Positions 12,901-23,751 of a stretch of DNA of 64,000 bases are shown piece by piece. A program made the position numbers and the translations under genes. The stretch's first letter is position 1; each line of letters starts with the position of its first letter. Source of the stretch: Triplophysa rosa (Eukaryota > Chordata > Actinopteri > Cypriniformes > Nemacheilidae); contig NC_079891.1 of NCBI RefSeq assembly GCF_024868665.1, positions 23,784,103 to 23,848,102 on the forward strand. Reading direction: 5' to 3'. The notes beneath the pieces were generated by a model, which saw only the letters and a program-made list of their open reading frames with translations, ran no database searches and was not told the origin of the DNA.

Positions 12901-15900
12901 TAAATGACAGAAAGACAATAATAGAGTTAATTAGACAAAAGATAAAATGAATAAATTAAAGAGATTTTGCCAAATTGATGTGCATGTTTTTGAAATTGCA
13001 GACTGTGTGCACCTGTAATGCATTAATGCAGGGCAAACAATCAGCATTCTTGCATTTGAACAGGATACGGAGTGGAACAGAAAAAGAATAAAAGGAGGAA
13101 CAAAAAGGAGAAATGAAACACCAGCGTAAAATTAGTAAAAAAATAGCCAAATGGGATTCAGTGACCATGGCATAATTGCAGAAGCTTTTATTCTAGTTCT
13201 CACACCTTCGTTCAGTCTGTGTCCCATCAGGTCTTTGCTTCAGTCAACTCACCCACAGACCTTACACTGTTGAGGAACATTGTCCTGGGACAAATATGGG
13301 TGGTTCAGGAAGGGTCTCCATACTATTCCAGTAGTATAACCTACTGACCAACTGAAAAAATGGTCTTAGGCCGTGTATATTTTGGTGATGTTACTGCTTT
13401 TGAGAAATTAAAAAAGTAAATAACAGAATGCTAAACTATAGGACTCAAATAGGAGTATAACCTCACTTTGATCAATTTTTTGGAATAAAAAAAGAAAACC
13501 ACCATATAGTAGGAAAATGTCTATATTTTTATAAATACGTTATATATTTGTTGTTCTGTTAAACACAAAAGAAGATATTTTGAAGAATGTAGGAAAGCAA
13601 GCAGTTCTGGTTCACTTTTTACTTCCATTGTATGGTAGTCAATGGGGCCCAAAAACTGTTTGGTTACATGCATTCGTCCAAATATCTTTCTCTGTGTTCA
13701 TCAGAACAAGACATTTATACAGATTTGGAACAACTAGAGAGTGAGTAATTCATGACAGAATTTTAATTTTTGGATGAACTATCTCTTTAATAGTCTTAAA
13801 TACCTATAAAGTTCCCAATAATTACTGGTGTGTCTGCAGGTGTGTAGAATGGAATTGACTCCCAATGGATCGCTTATTTTCAACATATTGTTATGGTCCT
13901 TCCAAAACCTTGTATGTCCAAATTCACCATTTTTTCTGGAAATGGAAATACACTATACTGTTTGAATGATTGAATATGCTGGCAAAGCACTTTTTATTGG
14001 CTAGATATTTGCCAAACCTAGTGACAAACATAAGAGGTTACAAACATAAAAATCATAAAATATAGAGATACAAGGTTTCAGAAGAACAGCAGTGATATTA
14101 TGGTGTGTGTGTGAATGAGAATGTGAGAAAGATCTGACAGAAATTTAGTCTAATTGTGAACATTTTTATTCCTATAGTTGTGTAATAAAGGAAAATACAC
14201 ATAGTGTAGGAACATTGTATTCCAGTTAGTTCGGTCTGTTCTGTTCTCGTGAACATGAGGACAGTCTCTCATACCACTTTGCCAATGAGACAATCCCAGC
14301 CTTTCTTCTCTCACATGCTGATATAAACAGTGGGCTGGTCTCAGGCATTTCTGCCACGCAAGCAGTGACTGTTTTCTATGGAGAGATCTGGTCAATTTTT
14401 CTGACGCCTCTAATTTGATACTATAATTGTGAGACTAGACTGTTATGAAATGCTGAGGGAGATTATTGCCTTATGTTCATGCTGTCAAGGAATTTATGAG
14501 TAAAACCAAAACAATGGGCTTTGATATCAAACGTGTTATTCCAAGATGGCGCACAGGCATGGAAATGTGGAAAGCTATCCAGACGCTAACTTTCCAGTTT
14601 GCTTGCCATCTGTTTAACATACCAGTCTTACATTTAAAGCCAAAGAACATTTTTCAGATGAATAACTTTTTCTCAAACAAAAGTTTGAAAGCAATGATTG
14701 GGATACATTTCCATGTATTCAATTGGCTTATGCTTCTTATGACTAATGTAGCTCAAATTATGTCATTTGTGGCTTGATTGACTGAGACTGAGAATCTGAA
14801 GACTGAGGATCTCGAACTGGTATAAATAAAAATGATCATTCGTTCTCCTTTTTGGGTGAGAAGGGTGCAGCTGGAGAATGTTTATTCCCAGAGTCGCTGG
14901 ATCTAAGGGTCATCCGAAAGGAAGCATCCCTGCTCACGAGCTCACACCGGAAGAGTCCTCTCCTCCTCCAGCTGCAGTTGCCTAGCTGCTGCTCAGATGT
15001 GTTTGTGTACATGTTTTATGTGTTTGGGCTCTCTGTGTTCCAGTCACTGGCAGTGGTCATGGAAGAAAAGCATGGAAAGACATCTTTCTTTTATCTTTTC
15101 TTTACCAGACAAACCTTTTCCCTTCGCTATCCTGCCGAGTTGCATGGCTTTCCCATGTTTTCCGAGATCTGGTGTGTTCTGGACCTCTCTTCTATGTTGT
15201 CTGAGAGACCAACTATAAATGTTTACTCACTTCTGTGATGACTTTGTTGACAATGAGGAAGTTTTCTTTTCAACATCTTGTTTCCATAAATGAGACTAAT
15301 TATGTAACAAAGTGACTCACTTATGTTACAACATCAGCAGTGTGTGCAGCTGTTACACATCAAGTGTAACAGAGTGCCTCTGTGGAGGAGGAAAGAGCAG
15401 GAAGTGAGTAGGGGTATTCCACAGAATTATCAAGGTCTTTTCCGTCCCCCACCTACACAAGAATACCATGTGACCTGATCTGTCTAAAATGAGTTCGTCT
15501 GCCTTACCGGTGGTCAAACATTATAGGGCAATTCCAGCATTATGGATGTGACATTATTAGTCAAAACTTGAAATATAAATTCTCAGAGAATGTATTTTTT
15601 TTGCCAGTGTATTGAATCATCTGTTTATATTTAACCAAACCCTGATAATAGAGTCCAGACATCAGAAAAAATACCAGTCTATGCATGAGTTTTATAATTT
15701 AAAAGAGAGAAAAAAATGTGTTATTGATGTGACAAAAAAGGATGCACGTTTTTGAGAGACAGCATACTTAATATAAAAGATTTATTACTTAAAAATTACT
15801 TAATAATTAAAATTTTCAATTTTCATGTTGCCATTTATGAGGAATATGGATGTGACACTTCTGTTACGGATGTGACAATACACTCACTTGACTATGAAAA

Positions 15901-16118
15901 ACTATACTTGAAAAACAAAAAAACATGCAACCATAAAATGTATTAAAATTCAGTATTGATTCCATTTTCACATGGCGAACTGTAAAGCGAGATGATTGTA
16001 ATTCAGTAAACGTAGCAATTGTTGTATACAGGTCAAGTTCACGTTTGACCCTCCACATCCTTCACGATTTAGCTTTCTTAAAATTGTAAGGAACATTATT
16101 CATAAATGCGACAATAAA
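9955..16118. other. Intergenic region between arcn1 and the LTR element
   Basis: No exon of a recognised protein. 10530-10900 looks repeat-derived ('gtggtccagggtcacat' near its end, a motif I associate with cyprinid repeats). 11560-11910 is purine-rich and ends at a donor-like 'ataggtaagg', so it could be a distal non-coding exon, but nothing confirms this. 15525-15880 repeats the phrase 'ggatgtgaca'. The short ORFs look random. Confidence 0.4.
13550..13790. mobile_element. Fold-back MITE copy, 'gttcaccc' family (old)
   Basis: Contains the family's interior ('acaaaagaagatattttgaa', 'acttccattgtatgg') and the closing 'ggatgaactatctctttaa'. The left terminus is lost. The copies of this family in phldb1 introns are better preserved. 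Confidence 0.65.
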
Positions 16119-16123
16119 TGCAC

Positions 16124-16754
16124 TGTCATGGCTCTGCTTCATTTAGTCATGTTATTCTTGGTCCTGTAGCAGAGTCATGACAAAGCCTTTGGTTATGTGT
16201 GGAGAGAAACATATTATTGTCCTTTTGACAATAATATACGTTCTCTCAAGTGTCTCCTCATTGGCCCCGCTCCTCTCGTTTCCTTGTGATCTTTCCCTGA
16301 GTGTTTGATTAACCACACCTGCCCCATGTCGTTATCCCTCATTTGTGTTCCCCTATAAATACCCTCTTGTTTCTTTGTCTTGTGTTCGTGGATTTCGTTG
16401 TGTATGTGTGTGTTTGGTGAATGTCCCCTGTAATTGCTACTCTGTGAGTTCTCGTCTTGTTCCTGCCTTGTCTTTGGGATTATTATTTAACGTTTTGGAC
16501 TTCCATGCCTTTTACTTTGACGTTTGGTCGTGTTTTGTTTTTTTGTTATTTCATTCTGCTGTTTTTGGCCCCCTCGTGGGAAGTTTTTGTTCTAGTTTTG
16601 TATTTTAGTTGGTTCTTGGTTTGACACCCCCTCGTGGGTTTTTGTTTTGTATTTTTATTATTAAAGTCTTGTTGTTTTGTTAACCCCTTCACGCCTGCCT
16701 GCATCTGGGTTCTTTCCTCGCTGCCACACCCCCCGGTCGTGGCAGACCGTGACA
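16124..16754 (+). repeat. 5' LTR
   Basis: 631 bp, starting TGTCATGGCTCTGC and ending GACCGTGACA. It contains a TATA-like 'ctataaata' (around 16353-16361) and an ATTAAA signal (16660-16665), in the usual U3-R-U5 order. It nearly matches the 3' LTR. The first bases after it (gaatccacgaacc) do not begin TGG, so no ordinary tRNA primer-binding site is visible. Confidence 0.85.
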
Positions 16755-16771
16755 GAATCCACGAACCATAG

Positions 16772-17341
16772 ATGAACCCAGCAGGCAACATGGACGCTGT
16801 ACGTTCCCGCCAGGCTTGTCTCCTCTGCGGCATTCGCCAGGGAACCGGTAGCGTAGATAACTATGCGGGCCGGTTCCTCGAAGTCGCAGAGGAGACTGTG
16901 TTCGGAGAGGAGGAGTTGGTGACGCTCTTCAACGCCGGTCTCAGGGAGCCACTCTCGCGTGCGGAGATGAGGTCGCTGACACCGCTGGACTTTGATGCGA
17001 TATGGCTGTATGCCGCTGATCGATCGGAGTCCAGGGTCTCAGTTCAACCCACCTACTCATCTCCGCTGGTCGCGATCCCTGAGGGCCGTCCCCTGAAGAT
17101 CGGGGTTGTGGGCGTCGCCACACCGTCCTCTCCGCCGGCAGCAAGCCTCGGCGGGAAGCGGGGGAGACGTGAGTCCTGGGGCTCCACGTCTGAGGAGTCC
17201 CAGCCTGAGCCAACCACACCCTTTGCCTCTTTCCTTCAGCCGACCTCCAGGCGGGTGGCTCGGCTGAAGAGAAAGAGGCAGCGGCGGGCAGCGCGGACTT
17301 CCCTCCAGCTGCCGGTGATCCAGCCGGCGTCCAGTCGGTGA
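16772..17341 (+). CDS. Gag-like ORF of the LTR element
   Basis: 189 codons starting 17 bases after the 5' LTR with MNPAGNMDAV, close to the MDPAG-type starts of fish gypsy Gag proteins. Residues 28-70 (NYAGRFLEVAEETVFGEEEL, then LFNAGLREPLSRAEM) look like the helical capsid-type core of Ty3/gypsy Gag. The C-terminal part is basic (LKRKRQRRAAR) and runs into the minisatellite, where the frame stops. No CCHC zinc knuckle and no pol follow. It may be an intact short Gag or a remnant. It has no host role that I can infer. Confidence 0.6.
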   Translation: MNPAGNMDAVRSRQACLLCGIRQGTGSVDNYAGRFLEVAEETVFGEEELVTLFNAGLREPLSRAEMRSLTPLDFDAIWLYAADRSESRVSVQPTYSSPLVAIPEGRPLKIGVVGVATPSSPPAASLGGKRGRRESWGSTSEESQPEPTTPFASFLQPTSRRVARLKRKRQRRAARTSLQLPVIQPASSR

Positions 17342-17705
17342 TCCAGCCGGCGTCCAGTCCGGTGATCCAGCCGGCTCCAGTCCGGTGATCCAGCCGGCGT
17401 CCAGTCCGGTGATCCAGCCGGCTTCCAGCCGGGTGCATGCCAGCCGGCCGCGCTCAAGCCATGTCCAGCCGGCCTTCCAGCCGGCGTCAAGCCATGTCCA
17501 GCCGGCCTTCCAGCCGGCGTCAAGCCATGTCCAGCCGGCCTTCCAGCCGGCGTCAAGCCCTGTCCAGCCGGCCTTCCAGCCGGCGTCAAGCCTGTCCAGC
17601 CGGCCTTCCAGCCGGCGTCAAGCCCTGTCCAGCCGGCCTTCCAGCCGGCGTCAAGCCTGTCCAGCCGGCCTTCCAGCCGGCGTCAAGCCCTGTCCAGCCG
17701 GCCTC
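17310..17705 (+). repeat. Minisatellite, 24- and 33-bp units, inside the LTR element
   Basis: A first block of about 24-bp units ('gtgatccagccggcgtccag') is followed by about eight units of 33 bp built on 'ccagccggccttccagccgg'. The 33-bp period is in frame and would encode an 11-residue unit, PASSHVQPAFQ. Units that have lost one base ('caagcctgtcc' for 'caagccctgtcc') break that frame. The units are contiguous, with no spacers. Confidence 0.9.
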
Positions 17706-18045
17706 CCCTGCCGTCGCGGCCCCTAAACTGCCAGGGCCAAAGACTGTCCCCCCCAGGACTCCCCCTAAGTCCCCCAGGACTCCGCGCCCTCGAGCGCAGC
17801 CGGGGACGGGGACTTCTCCCCACCTCCCTTTTGGACTGCCCCCTATGGGTCCTTGTTTGGCACCACCCCCCCTCCCATGTTTGTTGTTTTTGTTGGCTCA
17901 CCCTAGTCCTGTTGTTGTTTTGTCTTGTCTGCCACTGATTTTGTTTTCCATGTTTTGTCTTGTCATGTCACTGTCTCAGTCTGCCCTGTCTCGTCCGTCT
18001 ACCCCTTGGTGAGCACCTGGAGGTGCTCATTAAAGGGGGGGCTTC

Positions 18046-18200
18046 TGTCATGGCTCTGCTTCCTTAGTCATGTTTTTCTTGGTCCTGTAGCAGAGCCATG
18101 GCAAAGCTTTTGGTTATGTGTGGAGAGAAACATATTATTGTCCTTTTGACAATAATATACGTTCTCTCCAGTGTCTCGTCATTGGCCCTCCTCTCGTTTC
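18046..18200 (+). repeat. Internal 5' fragment of an LTR
   Basis: After a purine run (18032-18041) and 'cttc', the sequence restarts as the LTR (TGTCATGGCTCTGC). Near 18200 it jumps into internal sequence ('ctttccttcagccgacctcc', matching 17231 onward). Only about 155 of 630 LTR bases remain. This suggests template switching or recombination between element copies. Confidence 0.8.
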
Positions 18201-18274
18201 ACCCTTTCCTCTTTCCTTCAGCCGACCTCCAGGCGGTGGCTCGGCTGAAGAGAAAAGCACGGGGCAGCGCGCTT

Positions 18275-18745
18275 CCGCGTCCAGTCCGGTGTCAGTCTTG
18301 TGTCCAGCCTGTGTCCAGTCTGTGTCCAGCTGTGTCCAGTCCGGTGCAGCCGGTATCCAGTCCGGTGATCCAGCCGGCGTCCAGTCCGGCGTCCAGTCCG
18401 TGATGTCCAGCCGATGTCCAGTCCGGGTCCAGCCGGCGTCCAGTCCGGTGCAGCCAGTCCAGCCGGCGTCCAGTCCGGTGATCCAGCCGGCGTCCAGTCC
18501 GGTCACCCAGCCGGTGATCCAGCCGGCGTCCAGCCGGTGATCCAGCCGGCGTCCAGCCGGTGATCCAGCCGGCGTCCCAGCCGGTGATCCAGCCGGCGTC
18601 CAGCCGGTGATCCAGCCGGCCTTCCAGCCGGCGTCAAGCCCTGTCCAGCCGGCCTTCCAGCCGGCGTCAAGCCCTGTCCAGCCGGCCTTCCAGCCGGCGT
18701 CAAGCCCTGTCCAGCCGGCCTCCAGCCGGTCCCCAGTCCGGCAGC
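18275..18745 (+). repeat. Second minisatellite block of the LTR element
   Basis: The same repeat vocabulary as 17310-17705: 'gtccagtccggtg', 'gtgatccagccggcgtccag' and, near the end, three 33-bp 'ccttccagccggcgtcaag' units. Unit order and number differ from the first block. It lies in the second partial internal region, followed by a second copy of the proline-rich 3' segment. Confidence 0.85.
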
Positions 18746-19074
18746 CAAGCCGACCCCTGGGAAACTCCCAGGGCCAAAGACTGTCCCCCCAGGACTCCCC
18801 CTAAGTCCCCCAGGACTCAGCGCCCTCGAGCGCAGCCGGGGACTGGGACTTTCCCCACCTCCCTGGACTGCCCCCTATGGCCCTTGTTTGGCCCCACCCC
18901 CTCCCATGTTTGTTGTTTTTATTGGCTCACCCTAGTCCTGTTATTATTTTGTCGTGTCTGCCACTGATTTTGTTTTCCATGTTTTGTCTGTTCATGTCAC
19001 TGTCTCAGTCGGTCTTGTCTCGTCCGTCTACCCCTTGGTGAGCACCTGGAGGTGCTCATTAAAGGGGGGGCTTC

Positions 19075-19704
19075 TGTCATGGCTCTGCTTCATTTAGTCA
19101 TGTTTTTCTTGGTCCTGTAGCAGAGTCATGACAAAGCCTTTGGTTATGTGTGGAGAGAAACATATTATTGTCCTTTTGACAATAATATACGTTCTCTCCA
19201 GTGTCTCGTCATTGGCCCGCTCCTCTCGTTTCCTTGTGATCTTTCCCTGAGTGTTTGATTAACCACACCTGCCCCATGTCGTTATCCCTCGTTTGTGTTC
19301 CCCTATAAATACCCTCTTGTTTCTTTGTCTTGTGTTCGTGGATTTCGTTGTGTATGTGTGTGTTTGGTGAATGTCCCCCGTAAGTGCTACTCTGTGAGTT
19401 CTCGTCTTGTTCCTGCCTTGTCTTTGGGATTATTATTTAACGTTTTGGACTTCCATGCCTTTTACTTTGACGTTTGGTCGTGTTTTGTTTTTTTGTTATT
19501 TCATTCTGCTGTTTTTGGCCCCCTCGTGGGAAGTTTTTGTTCTAGTTTTGTATTTTAGTTGGTTCTTGGTTTGACACCCCCTCGTGGGTTTTTGTTTTGT
19601 ATTTTTATTATTAAAGTCTTATTGTTTTGTTAACCCCTTCACGCCTGCCTGCATCTGCGTTCTTTCCTCGCTGCCACACCCCCCGGTCGTGGCAGACCGT
19701 GACA
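19075..19704 (+). repeat. 3' LTR
   Basis: 630 bp, near-identical to 16124-16754, ending GACCGTGACA and followed directly by the target duplication TGCAC. Its last 24 bases reappear at 23101-23124 after the N at 23100, which marks where the second contig starts. Confidence 0.85.
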
Positions 19705-19734
19705 TGCACACCTTAATTCTGACAGAATCATCTG

Positions 19735-20017
19735 CTACAGTCCCATAGTTACTTTTTCTGCTAGTATCATTCTGACTCATTCACTCACTCTCTTTCTCTC
19801 TCTGGCTGTGGTGATAGTATGTAATTCTGTCCTGTAGTACTTCAGTACATTCAGTAAGAGACATGAGCGAGGAGCAGACACAAACAAACAGCGAGAGCTG
19901 GACTGTAGACGGTCAGCTGAAGGCTCAAAGGTGTAAACACAGGACATAGCAGAGAGATAGAGACGGTAAACAAGACCATGCAGCAACAGAGCAGCACTTT
20001 TTTGGATTAATATGATG
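19735..20017 (+). other. Candidate 5' exon of phldb1 (copy 1)
   Basis: This purine-rich leader-like stretch ends ATGATG at 20012-20017, immediately before a strong donor (gtgagtgg). Two short upstream ORFs lie in it. One starts at ATG 19864 (MSEEQTQTNSES..., 28 codons). The other starts at ATG 19978 (MQQQSSTFLD, stop overlapping the final ATGATG). Spliced to 27120 the frame stays open: MM then DPNTCHEVNNNS then the conserved MDMDRLN. The exon's 5' edge is unknown. Inferred from splice phase only. Confidence 0.4.
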
Positions 20018-20331
20018 GTGAGTGGGTTTGCTTGACCATTGCTTCTCAGAACTTGGGGTGATTTGTGTTTAAGTTCTGTATAGTATTTTTAAATTTGATT
20101 TTTGTAATAGGTGGGTTGTTTGGTTTGTTTTAATACTGCTTTGACTTTGGCAGCTGTTTCGTGCACTGAATCAAATTTACAGTAAATATTTATGAAGCAT
20201 ATTTTTATAAAGCATTTTACAATGTATAGTGGGGTGTGTCAATTTTCTATCCCAGAATATTACTGTAGTGTCTGGAGATAGAGAATTTTTTGGACCCCAA
20301 ATCAATATGCATCTATTCTATATAAGAGATA

Positions 20332-20582
20332 TATATGAAGAGTTTGGTTCCAAAATGAGAACTCTGTTTTTAAAATTTTTCAAAAATCACGTTTTTTATG
20401 ATGTTATCATGTTTTTTTTTGTGCTTGTGTTCGTTAGCTGTATTTTTTTATTTATTATCGCTTAAATCAAAACAAACCAACTGCAGTTTGATTGATATTA
20501 ATTGTAATACACAATAAAAAACATGATTTTGAAATTTTTTAAAAACTGAGTTTTCTCATTTTGGAACCAAACTCTTCATATA
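20332..20582. mobile_element. Fold-back MITE (copy 1)
   Basis: The outer arms 'gaagagtttggttccaaaat' and 'attttggaaccaaactcttc' are perfect inverted copies. The interior is AT-rich with further palindromic pieces ('acatgattttgaaat'). No ORF of note. The duplicate is at 23752-24002. Confidence 0.75.
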
Positions 20583-21751
20583 GAATGGAATATCTATGTA
20601 GTCCATATAATGAAAATCCTTAGCTAATAAATTTATTTTCGTTTTAAAGTGTGTTTTATTGTGCACATTTGTACTGCTGCCTTAATTGGTTGGGTATTAG
20701 AAAAGATATGTTAAATCTCACTAACCTGGTTAAATAAATAAATGAGAATGTTTCTGACCCTTTGGTTATTGTTTTCTTAGATTAATACACTCAGGTTATT
20801 TACTCTAAATTTAGCTATGCTGTTATATTTCCATGTCCCTGCTGCAGTTTCGCCTCTTCTTCCTGTAACTCTAATATACTGCCATGTGTCTATATATGTA
20901 TGTTCGTGTTCGTGTTTGTGCTTTTGCATGTTTGTGTGTGTAGCCTGTGTGATTATAACTCTGTAAGAGGAGCTTTGTGGTTTGTGCTATGTGCTTGAAT
21001 CTATTTTCTGCTGCAGAGGGCAGGACACAGTGGCATAACTGGAGACTTAATGACATGTTTTAGAGGCAAGTCCCACCAACTACCAGCATAAAACACTCCT
21101 GCCCATTGAAGTGCCATTAACTGTATGTTTTTGTGTATGAGCTGTGTGTGAATGTAAGTCTGATGTAAGTTTGTATAGAGGCGCCTATAAGGTCAGTTTA
21201 GATGTGTGTGTATATTGTATACATATTATGTACATATGTGTGTGTACAGTGGCATATTTGTACAATATTTACTTTGAATGCCCCCTCAGGTTAGATTAAA
21301 CTACTATAAAATGAGGTGTATGGTACAAATGCTACAATTTTAAGGTACATTTATTGGTAAGAATTGGGCAAAAATGCAAACCACTGATTGGGTTTTATTC
21401 TAATAAAATCTCACATGAAATATTTTGCATAACTACAATGTTAACTGTTACTAATATTGGTTGATCCTCTTTTCTATAGTAAGATTTTGTAGTCATTCTC
21501 CTGGGCTATTTCTTTTCTTCAGCCAAACCTCCTTAAATTCCCAGAGCTGAGCTTCAGTTTATACTCCAAATGTACCAATGCAACTTGTATACAAAATATT
21601 TAATGCTTCTTTACTAAAACATTTAAATAAAAAGCAAATATGCCAATTGTCCAAACTTGGACAACACTTTTGGCCACTACTGCATGTATATAAAGTGTGT
21701 GTTGCCTATAATTACAAGAGCCAACATTCCTAAAAATGTCTTCACACAAAT

Positions 21752-22005
21752 GTTAAAGGGATAGGTCAACCAAAAATAAAAATTCTTTCATCATTGACTG
21801 CAAACAGTTCTGGGGCATTATATCTGACTATTATTGAAATTTATACTATGTAGTCAATGGGTTCCAAGAACTGTTTGGTTACAAGCATTCGTCCAAATAT
21901 CTTTACATGTGTTCAACCAAACAAAGAAATGTATACAGGTTTGGAACAACTAGAGAGTGAGTAATTCTTGACAGAATTGTCATTTTTGGGTGAACTATAC
22001 CTTTA
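21752..22005. mobile_element. Fold-back MITE copy, 'gttcaccc' family (copy 1)
   Basis: Opens 'ttaaagggataggtcaacca' and closes 'ttttgggtgaactatacctt', inverted ends of the family common in phldb1 introns. Duplicated at 25172-25425 as part of the 3.4-kb segment. Confidence 0.8.
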
Positions 22006-22522
22006 GTACATCTCAAAACAGACTTCTGATAACATTTAAGTAGGCCAAAATGATTTTTACCTAAAATATGCATGTTTAGGACTAGGTCCTGAGATGTCCC
22101 CAATATAGTGAAACAAACCTGTCTGTGTGTGTGACCAATGTGACCATAGTGACAGTGTAGTGACAGAGGCTTTCTGTTCTCTCTTGTCTCTGGGTCAGAC
22201 ACTGGACCCAATTGTGAAACAGCCAGCTGCACTTCCAAACAACATGACATCAGGAATTAAAGGAGGAGAGAGGTTAGAGAATCAGGAAAAGAGGAAGTTT
22301 GGTTATGCGTCAGCTGAGTTAAATCTATACATTACTAGAGCTTCGGCTATAAATTTCCATCATCTCAGCCTTATCAATATGCATAGCCAGCTTGTCTTTG
22401 CTTGTTTGAAGAAGCAAAGCGTCTCATTCCAATAGTTTCTGTGATTGGACATGCCAGTAGAGGAAAGAGTTTATTTTGCATTAGCTCCACAGCTTTGCCT
22501 ACAATTTAGGATATTCTCACAG

Positions 22523-22570
22523 ACTCACCTCATGGAAACCGTTGAATTGTTAGACAACTGGCAGAACAAG
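22523..22570 (+). other. Candidate 48-nt phldb1 exon (copy 1)
   Basis: Bounded by 'ctcacag' and 'gtaatc', 48 nt, phase 0 at both ends. It encodes THLMETVELLDNWQNK and would join in frame both to the ATGATG exon upstream and to 27120 downstream. An initiator Met inside it (22532) could also be used. No homology recalled from PHLDB1, so this is inference from phase and splice signals. Confidence 0.35.
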
Positions 22571-22749
22571 GTAATCTATACTGATTTACTTATGTTTTTT
22601 CTTTTTTTGTACGTTGGGGTAAAGAAGTAAATTTATGTATATTACCTGCAAACAATCTTTCTTTTTTAAGAGGGAAGCAAATACTGTGTCAATTCATGAT
22701 GTTTAGGTGTATAAAACAGGAAAATGTTTATTCTCTGTATATGTATACT

Positions 22750-22940
22750 GTAAAAAATATATATTTTTAAAACTTACACTTAAAATGGTTGCATGTTAAA
22801 ATAATTTTAAGTTAAGACAACTTAAAAAAAAAATTGGTAACTCAAAGAATTTCTCGTTGAGTTGACTAATATTTTTAAGTTGAACTAACTAAAAATTTTA
22901 ACACAACCATGTAACTTTTTTTAAGTTGAACCAACAATTA
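22750..22940. mobile_element. AT-rich fold-back repeat (copy 1)
   Basis: Inverted pieces 'aaaatggttgcatgttaaaa' (left) and 'ttttaacacaaccatgtaac' (right), with repeated 'aagttgaac' words. The duplicate is at 26170-26360. Confidence 0.6.
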
Positions 22941-23099
22941 CAGACCCTCATGCTCAGTATATCTTGCAACTTTGTTTTGCTGTGATTTTGAGTGTGTTTT
23001 GTCTAAGAGTTTGGTATGAGACTCTGGAATGAGAGATAGAGTGGTGTGTAAAGGGGATTTCAGGTTAGAGAGATGATCTGTAAAAATGATAGATCTGTT

Positions 23100-23100
23100 N
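23100..23100. other. Assembly gap or join (single N)
   Basis: The only ambiguous base in the window. It sits exactly between the two copies of the 3.4-kb segment: the sequence before it ends at the base matching 26520, and the sequence after it restarts at the base matching 19681. Confidence 0.97.
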
Positions 23101-23154
23101 CCCCCGGTCGTGGCAGACCGTGACATGCACACCTTAATTCTGACAGAATCATCT

Positions 23155-23438
23155 GCTACAGTCCCATAGTTACTTTTTCTGCTAGTATCATTCTGACTCA
23201 TTCACTCACTCTCTTTCTCTCTCTGGCTGTGGTGATAGTATGTAATTCTGTCCTGTAGTACTTCAGTACATTCAGTAAGAGACATGAGCGAGGAGCAGAC
23301 ACAAACAAACAGCGAGAGCTGGACTGTAGACGGTCAGCTGAAGGCTCAAAGGTGTAAACACAGGACATAGCAGAGAGATAGAGACGGTAAACAAGACCAT
23401 GCAGCAACAGAGCAGCACTTTTTTGGATTAATATGATG
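23155..23438 (+). other. Candidate 5' exon of phldb1 (copy 2)
   Basis: Second copy of the exon described at 19735-20017, ending ATGATG (23433-23438) before gtgagtgg. If the duplication is an artefact, the two are one exon. Confidence 0.4.
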
Positions 23439-23751
23439 GTGAGTGGGTTTGCTTGACCATTGCTTCTCAGAACTTGGGGTGATTTGTGTTTAAGTTCTGT
23501 ATAGTATTTTTAAATTTGATTTTTGTAATAGGTGGGTTGTTTGGTTTGTTTTAATACTGCTTTGACTTTGGCAGCTGTTTCGTGCACTGAATCAAATTTA
23601 CAGTAAATATTTATGAAGCATATTTTTATAAAGCATTTTACAATGTATAGTGGGGTGTGTCAATTTTCTATCCCAGAATATTACTGTAGTGTCTGGAGAT
23701 AGAGAATTTTTTGGACCCCAAATCAATATGCATCTATTCTATATAAGAGAT

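Larger units (their letters stand above)
16119..19709 (+). mobile_element. Gypsy-like non-autonomous LTR retrotransposon, rearranged
   Basis: Order: LTR (16124-16754), internal region with gag-like ORF and minisatellite (16755-18045), 5' fragment of an LTR (18046 to about 18200), a second partial internal region (about 18201-19074), LTR (19075-19704). The element is bounded by a perfect 5-bp target duplication TGCAC (16119-16123 and 19705-19709). LTRs begin TGT and end ACA, and a purine run 'aaaggggggg' (19061-19070) precedes the 3' LTR. There is no protease, reverse transcriptase, RNase H or integrase, so it depends on other elements. The 631- and 630-bp LTRs are nearly identical by eye, which implies recent insertion. 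The gypsy assignment rests on the 5-bp duplication and the gag character. Confidence 0.85.
19681..23099 (+). repeat. Duplicated 3.4-kb segment, copy 1 (probable contig overlap)
   Basis: It matches 23101-26520 almost base for base through its whole length and stops exactly at the N at 23100. The few differences include small changes near 20367-20391, t/a near 20505, a 2-base indel near 22490 and g/a near 22673. This looks like two haplotypes of one locus rather than a biological duplication. Confidence 0.9.

Noticed and set aside
14852..15238. 128-codon + strand ORF between arcn1 and the LTR element
   Set aside because: No recognisable domain or neighbouring exon, and a second ORF overlaps in another frame. 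Treated as chance.
16941..17589. Minus-strand ORFs rich in TPAGRPAGHGL or DHRTGRRL repeats
   Set aside because: Antisense reading of the minisatellite and gag ORF.
17310..17705. Regular 33-bp direct repeats resembling a CRISPR array
   Set aside because: The units are contiguous with no spacers, lie inside an LTR element in a vertebrate genome, and read as a protein repeat.
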